DNA of 64,000 nt from Lonicera japonica. Its lineage: Eukaryota; Streptophyta; Magnoliopsida; Dipsacales; Caprifoliaceae. The translations under genes were made by a program, and so were the position numbers. The notes beneath the pieces were generated by a model. The model made no database searches. It was given only the letters and a program-made list of their open reading frames with translations, and had not been told where the DNA came from. The first letter of the stretch is position 1, and the number at the start of each line of letters is the position of its first letter. This document shows, in pieces, positions 46,393 to 57,200 of the stretch. The stretch lies in NCBI GenBank assembly GCA_021464415.1, contig CM038467.1:65601159-65665158 (forward strand). The letters run 5' to 3'.

Positions 46393-48271
46393 CTGTCATT
46401 CAAAATGCGATATTTACTAATTCACTCAAATAGGTTATCAACTGAAGATGCAACCTTTAAGGAAACCTTTATAAATCAGTAATCCTCGCATAACTTACAT
46501 AAAATTATCTTTATTTATTTCCTTTCAAAATGTTTTTAAAATGTGTTCTACTACTTTCTAAATGTTTTATTTTCACAATCCGGTTTTGAATGTTCCCTTA
46601 AATTATATGTCTGTACACAAAAAGATAACTGACATATTAGAAGACATAACTTAAAATTGAATATATCTATACTGGAGTCATATTAATGCAATATGACTAC
46701 ATTTAACGAATACAGTCATAATACAAGAAGTAAATATATAGACATATTAAAGTGTTGAAAACTTTAAAAAAGTATTCAATGATATCCATTCAATATGTCA
46801 CTAAAGCAAGGTCGGTGCATTTTTTATGTACTCTCTGTTAAGTACTTATCACTTACTCATTGATTATTTGTACACTTACTGATCCATTTATATACATTTT
46901 ATGCTAAAATTGAATATTTTACTAATATAACTATATAAAACACGTTAAAGGCTTATTGTTTTCGCATACGGGAACAAAAAGTGAACTTTAACAAAAATGA
47001 CAACTGCAACTGAAGTTAAATTAAACTTCTTCCTAAACTTTCTAAAAAGTCGATTACCTATCAGTTTGAATGGTTTCAATCGATTAACCACGTTCTAAAC
47101 TGATTTTCTCTAAATCGATTAACGGGTTCTACCCAACCCAATTTATTACAGCGACTATTTACAACCACAATAAATACCCACGGATAAAAACCTAGCTACC
47201 TGTACATTGCTATTAATTTTTTGGCCCATTAAGCATCCATATTTTATCCCAAGCCCAACACAAAAAAGAAGCCCTATTTAACTAACAACAGTACTAGACA
47301 TCCTTCACATAGTAAGGTCATCACTAGACTACTTTGTATTTGTCATCTCGCATGATGATATGAGATTACTCTGTGCAGAATTCCTCATACATTACATTAA
47401 TATTGGGTCAAAATCCTAATATGGATGCTTTGTAAATTACATGTACAACATATAATGGTCATAGATTCAACCAAAATATGCCTGATACCATCGCCTTCAA
47501 ATCCAGATATGTGCTATGTATATAAAAAAGTAGTATTAAACGAAATGATATTTCGATCAAAACATCGAAAATGATTATATCGGTTTGTATTATGATTAAA
47601 TTATATCTTTTTGTATAGACTATTATTGATCATGTTGAAAACAATTTTTAATCTTAATTTGTCATGTCATTTTGTCATCTTAATACATCTTATGCAAATC
47701 AAAACAAAACAACCTGGTTACAACAAACTACAGAAAAAAATAAAAAAATTCATCTTACAAACTTGGTTCACTTTTTCCAGGTTCACCGTGCAATCCAGAA
47801 CAATGTTCATACGTCATTCATGATGACGGTTTATTAAATGTGTCATCATCAGCAGGGGATATCAATTTTGCAGTTCATCATTGTTCAAGGTACATTGCTA
47901 ACAAACCCCATAAATACATAGATATATATATATATATATATATTGATCGTACTATGACTATCAAATAACTATTCAACCATGAGTATAATGACTAGACTAA
48001 TATCATAAGGTTGAACATTCACAATACTCTTATCACATTCACACCACATCACACAACAAGCATATTTTTTGTAAAAAACATAAATACTTTATTCATAAAT
48101 TAAAATCAGTCATGCTAATAACTTAAATGAACCACTTGTTCTTAAAGACAAATACATTTAAATTAACCACTAAATTAAAAAATGTTTTTCTCAAAAAACC
48201 AAGAATACATCTAAATTAAGAAGTTTTTTAACCTAAAAACCATCACACGAACCATCAAAAAGCTAAAACCA
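46393..48271. other. Noncoding DNA between the Ulp1-like gene and the PMD gene
   Basis: AT-rich, with no credible coding. Repeated GTCATAAT and TCATATTA words at 46670-46800 resemble 16640-17000. A TA microsatellite lies at 47922-47943. It probably contains the right end of the MULE and the boundary with the PMD-bearing retroelement, but I could not find a terminal inverted repeat or 9-bp TSD. Confidence 0.4.
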
Positions 48272-51200
48272 TCAATGCTGTGGGGAAGGAGGGGGATCCA
48301 TCGTACGTTGGCGTTTTGCTTCTGTCTCGCCAACGCCCTCCGCTGGACTCTCCGAAGCTGTACGACCTCGACCCTGAGGAGGAGGAGAGAGCCTAGACGT
48401 GCGACCCGATTGTTGAACATATTGAGAAGGCACCGCCGATCGAGAACGGGAGCAAGATGGGTGGTAGGTGGCCGTCGTATCTCCTGCCAAACGTCTACTG
48501 TACCTCCCCATGTACTCCGTCGGGAAGGGGGTCGCGAATGTCAACAACCCGTAGGCGTTGAAGTAACTCCTCAACAACTCAGCCACCTCCTAAAGCTGGA
48601 ATAAACCCATCTGTCAAAAATAGTCACATAAACCCATCACTATTTATAAATACTGCATATATATCATACTTTAAACACTTTTAACAATAACAAACATACC
48701 TCCTCGTCCGAAACATGCGCCAAGGCTCCCATCTGCTCATTATCCACAGGCACGTTAGGGATTTGACACTGCTTAAGCCAGCCGAAATCCATGTACGGAA
48801 TGTCTCGCGGGTACTCAGGGACTGAATAAGATGTCGATGCCTCGCCAGCCTGTGACGGGCCAGCACTAGCCCCACCAGTCTCTCCACCCGCCGGGGGAAC
48901 ATCCTCCTCAGACTCCTCCATCCTCTCGGACTCCGGGGCGACCTCCTTCCCTTTCCCCTTGTCACCTCCCTCACCCGCCGAAGCCTGACCTATACCTACT
49001 TCCGCCCCCAATCGAGATGCCATCTCTCCTATCTCTCTAAGAACAATCCCACGAGCAGCACCCGATGATGGCGTGGATAACGACTAGGGCCTCAAACCCA
49101 CAGATCCGGCTCCCGGAGACCCTACAGGAGTACCCTACAGTGAGAAGGAGATGTGCTGAGCCCAATCCATGTCCCCCGGCCCGTACATAGGCAATGAACC
49201 TGATATGGACCCGTGTCCCAAAGATCCTCTCCCCTCCGGCATCCATAACTACTCGATCATCTGCACTACAGCCTCCACAAACATCTAAGGCGTCCTCCCA
49301 GACATGCTCCTGCCTCCTCTCGCCCCTTTCCCCCGTACGGGTGATACAATCGCTGCCGCATGTCCTCCCTCAGCCACTCCAGGCTCCATAAGCGTGGCCC
49401 CACCATTCCCATTTCCCAAAGGCACCTCCTTCGATGCCTCCTCATCCTCTTCCTCCACTGCTTGCGGCTCTACTACCCTCTCCCCGTTCGGATCCTCGTC
49501 ATCTGAATCAGCAATGCCCTTCGCCCGCCTGTTCGGAGCTGGCACAGGCTGCTGTGGCACCCGCTGGGATATATACAACTGCCCCCGAATGAATAACAGA
49601 TCCCCTCCTAGCACCGCATACCTCGTATAGAACACTCGTCCGCGCACATCCTTCATCTCCCTCATCAGGTACTGCTGCGCGAATAGCTCGTAATCCTCCT
49701 CAACCAAAAAACCCTCACAAGGGACTTCAGTCATGAAAGCCGCCTGCTCCTCCAATGAGAACAACCCTGGCCGCCTCATCACAGCCGGAGGCTATGCCGG
49801 TACCATCACTCCCAGTGCCGGGGTATGCTGCCGAATCACCCGCTCCCCCAAATAGAACGCAACTCCATACTCATGCGCGAACAATCGTCTCGGGCACGCC
49901 GCCGCCAACGCATCCGTATAACCTCACTGCTGGGCACCGAACACGAGCCATGGGCTCCACTCTACCTGTTTTATAAAAATACAATAAGTTAAGTTTTCTT
50001 TTACAAATGTCACTAAGAGTAATTTAATTTGATCACGCATTATTTAGTCATACCTGCTCGAACTAAAGCCCGGACACGTCACCAGCGCTCATGTTTGGTG
50101 TCAAGTACAGGTACACTCCAACGACATTTCCACTGTAGAACCGCCGAAATAGTGGGAACTCATTAACATGAGCGGTGTGCAACTGAATCTTCCCAATACC
50201 CTGCTGGGTATGAGCTATGAACTACATTTGTCACAAACCATCATTTTCATTAGAATCACATATTTTTACTCACAAACAAATGGCGGATGATATAATTTAA
50301 TTAAATTACCTCCCAAAGTGTAACAAGCCCGCGATGATTGAGCTCCATGTGCCGACACACCAGATCCATCGACTCGTACAGCACCGCCATCACGTATCCT
50401 CCTCATGCAAATGTGTATAGCTGGTTGAAGAACCTCAAGTACGGCAACCACCATAGCCGTAAGTTGTCCCCGCCACGTGCATAGAAAAAATCATGCAGCA
50501 CCAATAGCAAAAAACACCGAGACAGCTACCGCACCTCCTGCCACGTCATCGGTCCATATCCAAACCTTGAGCTCTCTGCCTCAATGTGCTGCACCATCGC
50601 CATGTGGGGTATCCCGTCCGTCACTATCCGACTAGGCCTCCATCCCAGCGCCGCTCCTATACCGTCCAAAGTAATCCGCACCCGTGGATTGGGGGCCAAA
50701 GCCTCCCCTCCAAATGGAAACCCCGTCAGAACGAAGATATCCTCTGGGGTTAACCTCATCTCTCCCCAACCCCAGCGGAAGGTGTGTGTCGTGTCCCACC
50801 ATCTTTCTCCTAAGATTGTCGGCAAGCTCACTGATCGCTAGAACTCTCCACCCGGCAGCACCTCGATAAACCGCCCGAAAGGAGTCGCACTCAGGTAAGC
50901 CCTCACCAACGGGGGTAGCTGGTCTCGGAGCACGAAAGTTGTACGTGTGATACCACAACAACGTCCAATCCTCTGTTACATCATACATTTTAATAAATTT
51001 TATGACTCGCTTTTTAAATTAATATTGGGTAATAAATATTTTGAAAAAAATACACTATGTTAAGTATGTCTACAATGGCAAGTAATTATTAAATTTATCA
51101 CATTTCATGCATCTCATGTCATTGCATTTTTTCAAAAATATCACTTAGTTTAAATGCTAAAAATTAGAGCATACCCGAGTCCGGCGACGAATCTCGTGTG

Positions 51201-51480
51201 TCGCGGGCTCCATCAGCAGCCACTCTCGCCCCTCTCCCGACGAGATCAATGGCACGTCACGGTACATCGCTTGCTGTAGTTACCCGTCTGCCCCCAACGG
51301 CCCCTCTCATGCCACACCCTCCCAATCGTCATGATGTCGAGTGCAAATCAGACACCCATCCATCATCGCTGTAATAGCCTCCACCTCCTCCCCTGGGAGA
51401 AGCTCCGGCGCCTCCCCACCCTCGGGTGGGCCCCCCATCATCATGTAAACAAAAATCGATAAAAGCCTCGTAAACGCCAT
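48272..51480 (-). pseudogene. Plant mobile domain (PMD) gene, antisense in a Tat/Ogre-like element, degraded
   Basis: The start ATG is at 51480, about 110 bp from a TATA box. Reading on the minus strand through several probable exons gives PMD landmarks: GERWWDTTHTFRWGWGEM and LTPEDIFVLTGFPFGGEAL near 50700-50800, and LRLWWLPYLRFFNQLYTFA then GGYVMAVLYESMDLV near 50350-50460. Further on are YLGERVIRQ near 49860, acidic and basic low-complexity exons at 49290-49530 and 48664-49023, and a basic C-terminal exon ending at 48272. PMD proteins are aminotransferase-like plant proteins (MAIN/MAIL1 family) with many transposon-borne relatives. Nonsense codons (at least in the first exon, after WQEVR, and in YTFA*GG) and a frameshift near 50830 show that it is broken. 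It is GC-richer than its surroundings. Confidence 0.82.
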
Positions 51481-51588
51481 CACTCACACTACTATCGAAC
51501 ACTCGTTAAAAGTTTTTGAAAATCAAAAATTTGTATGCTAGAGAAAGAAACTGCAAGTGGAAGTGAAGAGAATGATCCAAACATGCCA

Positions 51589-51675
51589 CTATTTATAGGA
51601 AATAGGAGACAGCCACAGGCTAGCCAACCGTACGGCTAGCCCCCAACCGTGCGGTTAGCTGCCAGCCGTACGGCT
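51589..51675 (-). promoter_or_regulatory. Antisense promoter of the PMD gene: CCGTACGG palindromes and TATA box
   Basis: TATAAATAG is on the minus strand (51589-51597), about 110 bp upstream of the ATG at 51480. Upstream are CCAACCGTACGGCTAGC (51624-51640), CCAACCGTGCGGTTAGC (51643-51659) and the perfect palindrome AGCCGTACGGCT (51664-51675). The CCGTACGG core is also in the 3' LTR of the same element at 53624-53631. Confidence 0.72.
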
Positions 51676-53367
51676 GTGGGTAATACCTTGCGGCTACCCC
51701 TCATTTTTGATCAGATTTGACCCAAAAATAAGTGGAAAATATAGACTATGAATCAATTTTCCTGAAACAAAGGACCAATACTCACACACACGCACGAGAT
51801 GACTGATTAAAACCCAAAGCTTGGCACTCTAAAGTCTGTGGAGGAACTAAAATTCAAAAGGATGGATCTATTTTCTGAAAGGCTCGAATCTGATTGATAA
51901 ACAAAGGAGATGTAAAAGAGGAATCGAATACTAGAAAAAATTGAAAGAGTAGAAAAGGGGGAAATCCCGTTGGTCCAAGAGAGGAAAAGTGAGAAAAACA
52001 TAAATGAAGGAAGAAAATCGACAGGGAGAGCCACACTAAGAGTGACAGCTATGCTAAAAAGGCGGAGGGCTACACCTTAGGTGAGTAAGGCTCCTGTTTT
52101 GGAAAAAGCAAAGAAAGAAAAACGCAAGAAAAATTCGAAAGCCCAAAATACAAAGGCCGGATAAACAAAAGAGGGAGCAATAAGGGTATTGAAAAACAGA
52201 ATACGATACAGGACTAGCATCTTTCCTGTGAAAAATTAGAGGGTAGCTTAAAGATGATTGAGAATTCCGAGCGAAATTCTATCCCCATGACCGAAGAGAG
52301 AAAAACTGAGGGTAGAGAGATGCCAAATCCCAAAAATCCAGGCACAACGGTCCGAAAGCTTCTAGGAAAAACTTTATTCAAAAGGTCTGATTCCCAAATA
52401 ACGTCAAAGGTCAAAACTGAGGGTGAAAAGGAAGGGAAATGAAAAGAGCTCTTCAAAATTACAAACATTTCTCTCCAGCATATCAATTTTATAAAATCAA
52501 CAAAGCAATGTCTGAGTAATGGAACCGTGGCAACGAGACAGTATCAGTAGAATTTTCTGAATTCCTCAAGGAAGGAATTCTTCGCATTTCTCACGATGGG
52601 AATTTCTCCGAAACCCCTTTTTCCACGAAGGGAAATAATGACTCCACGTGTTTCCCATGAAGGAAATTTTTCGAATTCCTCAAGATAGGAATTCTTTGCA
52701 TTCCCCACGATGGGAATTTTTTCGAAACCCTTTTCCCCACGAAGGGAAATAACTACCCCACGTGTTCCCCATGAAGGAAATTTTTCGAATTTCTCAGAGA
52801 TAGGAATTCTTCGCATTCCCCACGATGGGAATTTTCTCCGATCCCCTTTTCCCGCGAAGGGAAATAACTTTTACCGCACATTCCCCACGAAGGGAATTTT
52901 TCAAATTCCTCAAAGATAGGAATTCTTTACATTCACCATGATGGGAATCTTGTTCACATTTCCCAGAGATGGAAATTTGTTCTAGCACCACTCCCCATGA
53001 AGGGATATGTCAAAACAAAAATCATCTTTTCACTTCTCCCTAGAAGATAAGAAACCTTTGAAACACTTTTTCGCAATAAGCATCTAGATTCGGCAAAATG
53101 CCTAAACTCCCTACACGATTGGTAGAAAATCCAATACGCCGAGGGTGGGAATGCGCCACTAAGGTTAGGCGGAAAGGAAAAGACCGATGTATTGTGTTGC
53201 CTAGACAAGAGGAAAGGGGCGGTCGTAGATTGCATCGCCTGAGACACAATGAAATTCCTACGCCAGAAGGGTATATTTTGATTCAAATGGCAACGCATTG
53301 AGATTCAACCGAGAGTCATGAATCGTTGTCATCTTATCGTCCCAGAATTCTTGCAGGCAAGAATCCC
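51676..53367 (+). mobile_element. 3' UTR of the PMD-bearing Tat/Ogre-like element
   Basis: Noncoding, purine-rich DNA between the antisense promoter and the polypurine tract. It contains the tandem repeats at 52556-52960. Open frames here repeat with the tandem units and have no domain. Confidence 0.65.
52556..52960. repeat. 3' UTR tandem repeat, about four units of ~115 bp
   Basis: Each unit contains GGAATTCTTCGCATTCCCCA, CGATGGGAATTT, CCACGAAGGGAAATAA and CATGAAGGAAATTTTTCGAA. Within units the GAAGGGAAAT and ATGGGAAT words form subrepeats. The sequence is unrelated to the 58-bp repeat at 27640-28345, as expected for fast-changing 3' UTR satellites. Confidence 0.85.
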
Positions 53368-53381
53368 GGGAAGAGAGGGTC
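53368..53381 (+). other. Polypurine tract before LTR A (copy 2)
   Basis: GGGAAGAGAGGGTC directly precedes the LTR start. This shows that LTR A in copy 2 is a 3' LTR with its internal region to the left, unlike the solo copy at 31114-32312. Confidence 0.75.
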
Positions 53382-54559
53382 TATGAACACCCCAATCCAT
53401 GACGCTCGTGTGAATACTAGTTTTCTCATAAAACGGGCATATTGCATTTAGCCCTGGGTCATCATGCATATAGAAGGCTATTAGGAAAAACTCAAATTTC
53501 GGACCCGTTGGGAGTCTAATATCACCATTGTTGCCTTTTCGGACCCGTTAGAAAAATCGAGTTTTTTCTAGTGTTTCTATGCATTTTTGTGAGCCAACCG
53601 CAGCCCCCAACCGCACGTACCAACCGTACGGTTGGCACCTAGCCGCAGCCCCCAACCGCACGCCCCAGTCGCACCCCCTGCGGCTACCCCCTGCAGCTGG
53701 CTTCTTTTAGAGCATTTTTGGCAGAAATTTTGCTATAAATAGGAACCTTAGGCTCTCATTTGGGATCATCAACACTCAATAGTGTTTTTAGTAAGTAGAA
53801 GCTCTGTCAAAATTATTAGAGAGTCATTTTAGAGAAATTTTAGAGAGAAAGTTTTAGAGAGAAATTTAGAGAGAGAAAGCTCTAAGGAGAGAAAGGAGCA
53901 ATCAAGGCAAGGTTCTTAGTTCTTCCTCAAGCACATCAGGTATGTCTTTCTACCACTCTACTGATTTCAATACTGAATCAAAATACTAGTTTTAATATAG
54001 AAAATTAAATAACTTGCAAGAAGTTCACTGCTCTCAAAATAAATCCTTTCTAAACTTTACAAGAAAATTAAAACCCGTTTTGACACGTTTTAAAAACAAG
54101 ACAAAACTACAAAAACAGTTTCTAAAAGAATGGAACTAGGAGACTCTAATTTCATTCTATGAATGAATACGTAGGTGCTCGCAAAGCTCGAGTCTGATTT
54201 CAAAATACAATTTTAAACTGAATTTATCCGAAAAGGAATATTTTGAGAACTATTCAAACTACTTGCAAGATATCTAAAATAGAAATCTAATACATGATCC
54301 ATTAAGAGACCAAAATGGCGAATTGAGTGCCTAACACCTTCCAAATTCGTAACGTAGTTCCCGAACCCTGGCAAAGTATATTTTAAACTCTAATTTCAAA
54401 CGTATGAAAGATGGTTCGTTTTCGAATTATCCTTCGTATGATCTTTTGTTTATTTTCTCGTAAAACAAACTGGCAACTCTACAAAGCATGTTTCCCTTCA
54501 AAACAAAGAAAACTGAGAACATGAGGATGCCTCTCGGGTCGGGGGTCCGGATTCTCACA
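53382..54559 (+). mobile_element. 3' LTR of the PMD-bearing element (LTR A, copy 2)
   Basis: It is nearly the same sequence as 31114-32312. The first base pair is TA (TATGAACACC) instead of TG, and it ends GGATTCTCACA. It is followed by CATGC (54560-54564), the same junction as in copy 1. The left side is PPT and 3' UTR rather than CATGC plus integrase. A TATA box lies at 53734-53742. The palindrome CCAACCGTACGGTTGG is at 53620-53635. Confidence 0.9.
53590..53742 (+). promoter_or_regulatory. LTR A promoter (copy 2): CCAACCGTACGGTTGG and TATA box
   Basis: A perfect 16-bp palindrome lies at 53620-53635, among CCAACCGCA and CCGCACG repeats, about 100 bp upstream of TATAAATAG (53734-53742). It shares its core with the antisense PMD promoter. 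Confidence 0.68.
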
Positions 54560-55890
54560 CATGCGGTACCCCATATCTGCAGATAATGTTCCTTCGGATA
54601 AACCATGCAACTTTCTTGGCATCGAGTTTCGCATATGATTTTGCTTTTATCCATTTTGTGAAATAGTTGATTGCTGCCAGTATGTATTCATGGCCGTTGC
54701 TTATGGTCGGTGATATTTTCCCAATGGCATCTATTCCCAAAACTAAAAAGGGTCAGGGGGCTGTCATAGTGTACAACTCTTTTGGAGGGAGTTTCTTAAA
54801 TTTTACATGAACCTGGCACATGTGGCATCTTCTAACATGGTCATTATAGTATTGCTGCATGGTGGTCCAGTAATACCCTTGTCGGACTATTTTGCGTGCT
54901 AGGGTGTGTCCACTCATGTGGGGTTCGCATTCTCCCCCGTGTATCTTGTCCATAACTGGTTGAAACTCTTCTTCTTTTAGGCATCTGAGATGTATCCCAT
55001 TGTGACTTCTTCTGTACAATTTTTTTGAAGAAATAATGAATTGAGTGGCCAATCTTCGGAGTGCTACTCGAATTTTCTTGTTAGTACCCTCAGGGTGTTT
55101 TCCTTCCCTTAAAATTCTCTATATGTCATAATACTAGGTTGACGGGTCCACCACCTCTTTCTCTTCACATTCGAGGACGAGACAATAAGAAGGAATTTCC
55201 CTTTGTTTAATGGCTATATGTACAGTTTGCATATCTTCGGGAATTTCTATCATTGATGCCAGAGTTGCTAGTGCATTAGCAAAATTATTCTGGCAATGGG
55301 GGACATGATGGAACCCAACCCTTTCGAACTTGTTTGCCACCTCCTGCAATCGGTCTAAGTAAGGGATGAGTTTATCTTCTTTGATTTTCCATTTTTGGAG
55401 TATCTGATGAATGATTAGGGCCGAATCTCCAAATACCTCTATTTTTGTTATCTCCTTCTCAAGTGTGATTTCTTACCCCCACGATGCAAGCTTCGTAGTT
55501 AGCAGTATTATTGGTGCAATCGAACTGGAGCCGAAAGGACAATGGCGAGTGAACTTGATCAGGTGAGATTAATAGGATTCCTATCCCATAACCTTTTTTG
55601 TTTGCAGCCCCGTCAAAATATAACTTCCATTCACCCTCCATATTTGTGACCATAACCGTTTAATCTGGAAATTTGGATTCTTCTTCTCCTTCCCTTTTAA
55701 CATAGGGTTACCTGCAAAGAAATCTACGATAATCTGCCATTTAATCGCCTTTTGAGTGACGTAAGTGATATCAAACTCCAATAGTAAGAACACCCATTTG
55801 GCTATGCGGTTACTCAACACCAGTTTTTCGAATAAGTACTTCAGCGGGTTAAGTCGAGCTATAAGAGTGACTGAAAATACAAGCATATAG
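54560..55890 (-). pseudogene. Tat/Ogre-like pol, copy 2: additional RNase H and integrase N-terminal part
   Basis: Same order and residues as copy 1 (32313-33550): additional RNase H (WKLYFDGAANKKGYGIG near 55600), NNFANALATLASM near 55260 with Asp changed to Asn, integrase finger GHTLARKIVRQGYYWTTMQQ near 54860, and core start GIDAIGKISP near 54730, up to the CATGC site. Some stops of copy 1 are absent (WFIRRNIICRYGVPH is open here) and others are added. The integrase C-terminus is missing in this copy within the window. Confidence 0.87.
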
Positions 55891-57200
55891 TGGCATAATT
55901 TCTGAGTGGCCTAGATTAAGGCTACACATGATCTCTCCAGAGGCAAGTAATTCCTTTCATAAGGTGATAACTTCTTGCTGATGTAATAAATCGTCTACTC
56001 TCTCTGACTCTGGGCTATGTGTTGGGCCAGCATGGCCCCTGCGGCAGTTTTATTTACCCTGAGGTATAGTAATAACGGAATTCCTGGCTATGGCGGGCTG
56101 AGGATCAGTGAATTTGACAAATACTCTTTAATCTTATCGAATGCTGCCTGTTCATTCCATTGACCATCCGACGACTTTTATAATAATTTAAATATAGGTT
56201 CGCACTTTTGTGTGAGTTGGGATATGAACCAGCTGATATACTATAACTTACCCAAGAACCCTCTGATTTCTTTCTCGATGCATGGCATGGGCATTTCTCT
56301 GATTGCCTTTATTTTAGCGGGATTTGCCTTGATTTCCTTCTTACTAACAACATACCCCAACAACTTACCTCTGGTTATCTCGAATACACATTTTTGTGGG
56401 TTTAGCTTTATCTGGAACTGCCTGAGCCTGTCGAAGAAGGCTGTAAGGGTGGGGAGATGTCCCTCTCTTTCTTTAGACTTGATAATCATGTTATCTACAT
56501 AAACCGCTACTTCCTTGTGGATCATGTCGTGGAACAGTGTGGTTGCAGCCCGTTGGTATGTTGCCCTAGCATTCTTCAACCCAAATGGCATAACTGTATA
56601 ATAATAAGTTTCCCATGGCGTTATGAAGGCAGTCTTATCCTGGTGATCATGGTGCATCTTTATATAATTATAATCAGCAAACCCATCAAGAAATGACTTT
56701 AGAGCATGGTTAGCGGTATTATCCACAATCAGATCAATGTTGGGTAATGGGAAATCATCTTTTGGGCTGGCTTTGTTGAGATCCCTGTAATCGACACATA
56801 CCCTCACTTTGCCATTTGGCTTTGGCATGGGTACTATATTAGCTAACCATGTTGGGTAATCTACCACTCGGATGAACCCTACCTTTAGTTGCTTTTCAAC
56901 CTTTTCTTTAACCTTTAATGACCACTCTGGTATCAATTTCCTGAGTTTCTATTTAACTGGCTTGCACTCCGGCTTAGTGTGGATTTCATGCATCATTATA
57001 TATGTACTCAATCCAGGCATATCGGCGTAAGACCAGGCAAATACGTCAACATATTCCTTCAATAATTCATGCAAGTCTTTACCCTCAGCTTTACTCAATT
57101 CAGCCCTGATTTTCACTCTCTTCCTATCGTCATCAGTCCCTATAACATTCATGGATTTAATTTCTGCCAAGGTAATATGAGATTCAGACACATTCGGATA
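55891..57200 (-). pseudogene. Tat/Ogre-like pol, copy 2: reverse transcriptase and RNase H
   Basis: The RT is open for 231 codons (56936-56241): VGFIRVVDYPTWLANIVPMP, VDYRDLNKASPKDDFPLPNI, FLDGFADYNYIKMHHDHQDK, PFGLKNARATYQRAA and again YVDNMIIKS in place of YVDD, then LLGYVVSKKEI. The upstream part (LLKEYVDVFAWSYADMPG) is separated by a stop near 56950. Compared with copy 1 it has small deletions, for example near 56150. Confidence 0.9.

Noticed and set aside
48275..50869. Plus-strand ORFs across the PMD gene
   Set aside because: They are GC-rich shadows; the minus strand gives the PMD domain and the TATA box.
52544..52991. Minus-strand repeated-protein ORFs
   Set aside because: They are translations of the 115-bp tandem repeat; the frames end at unit changes and have no start context.
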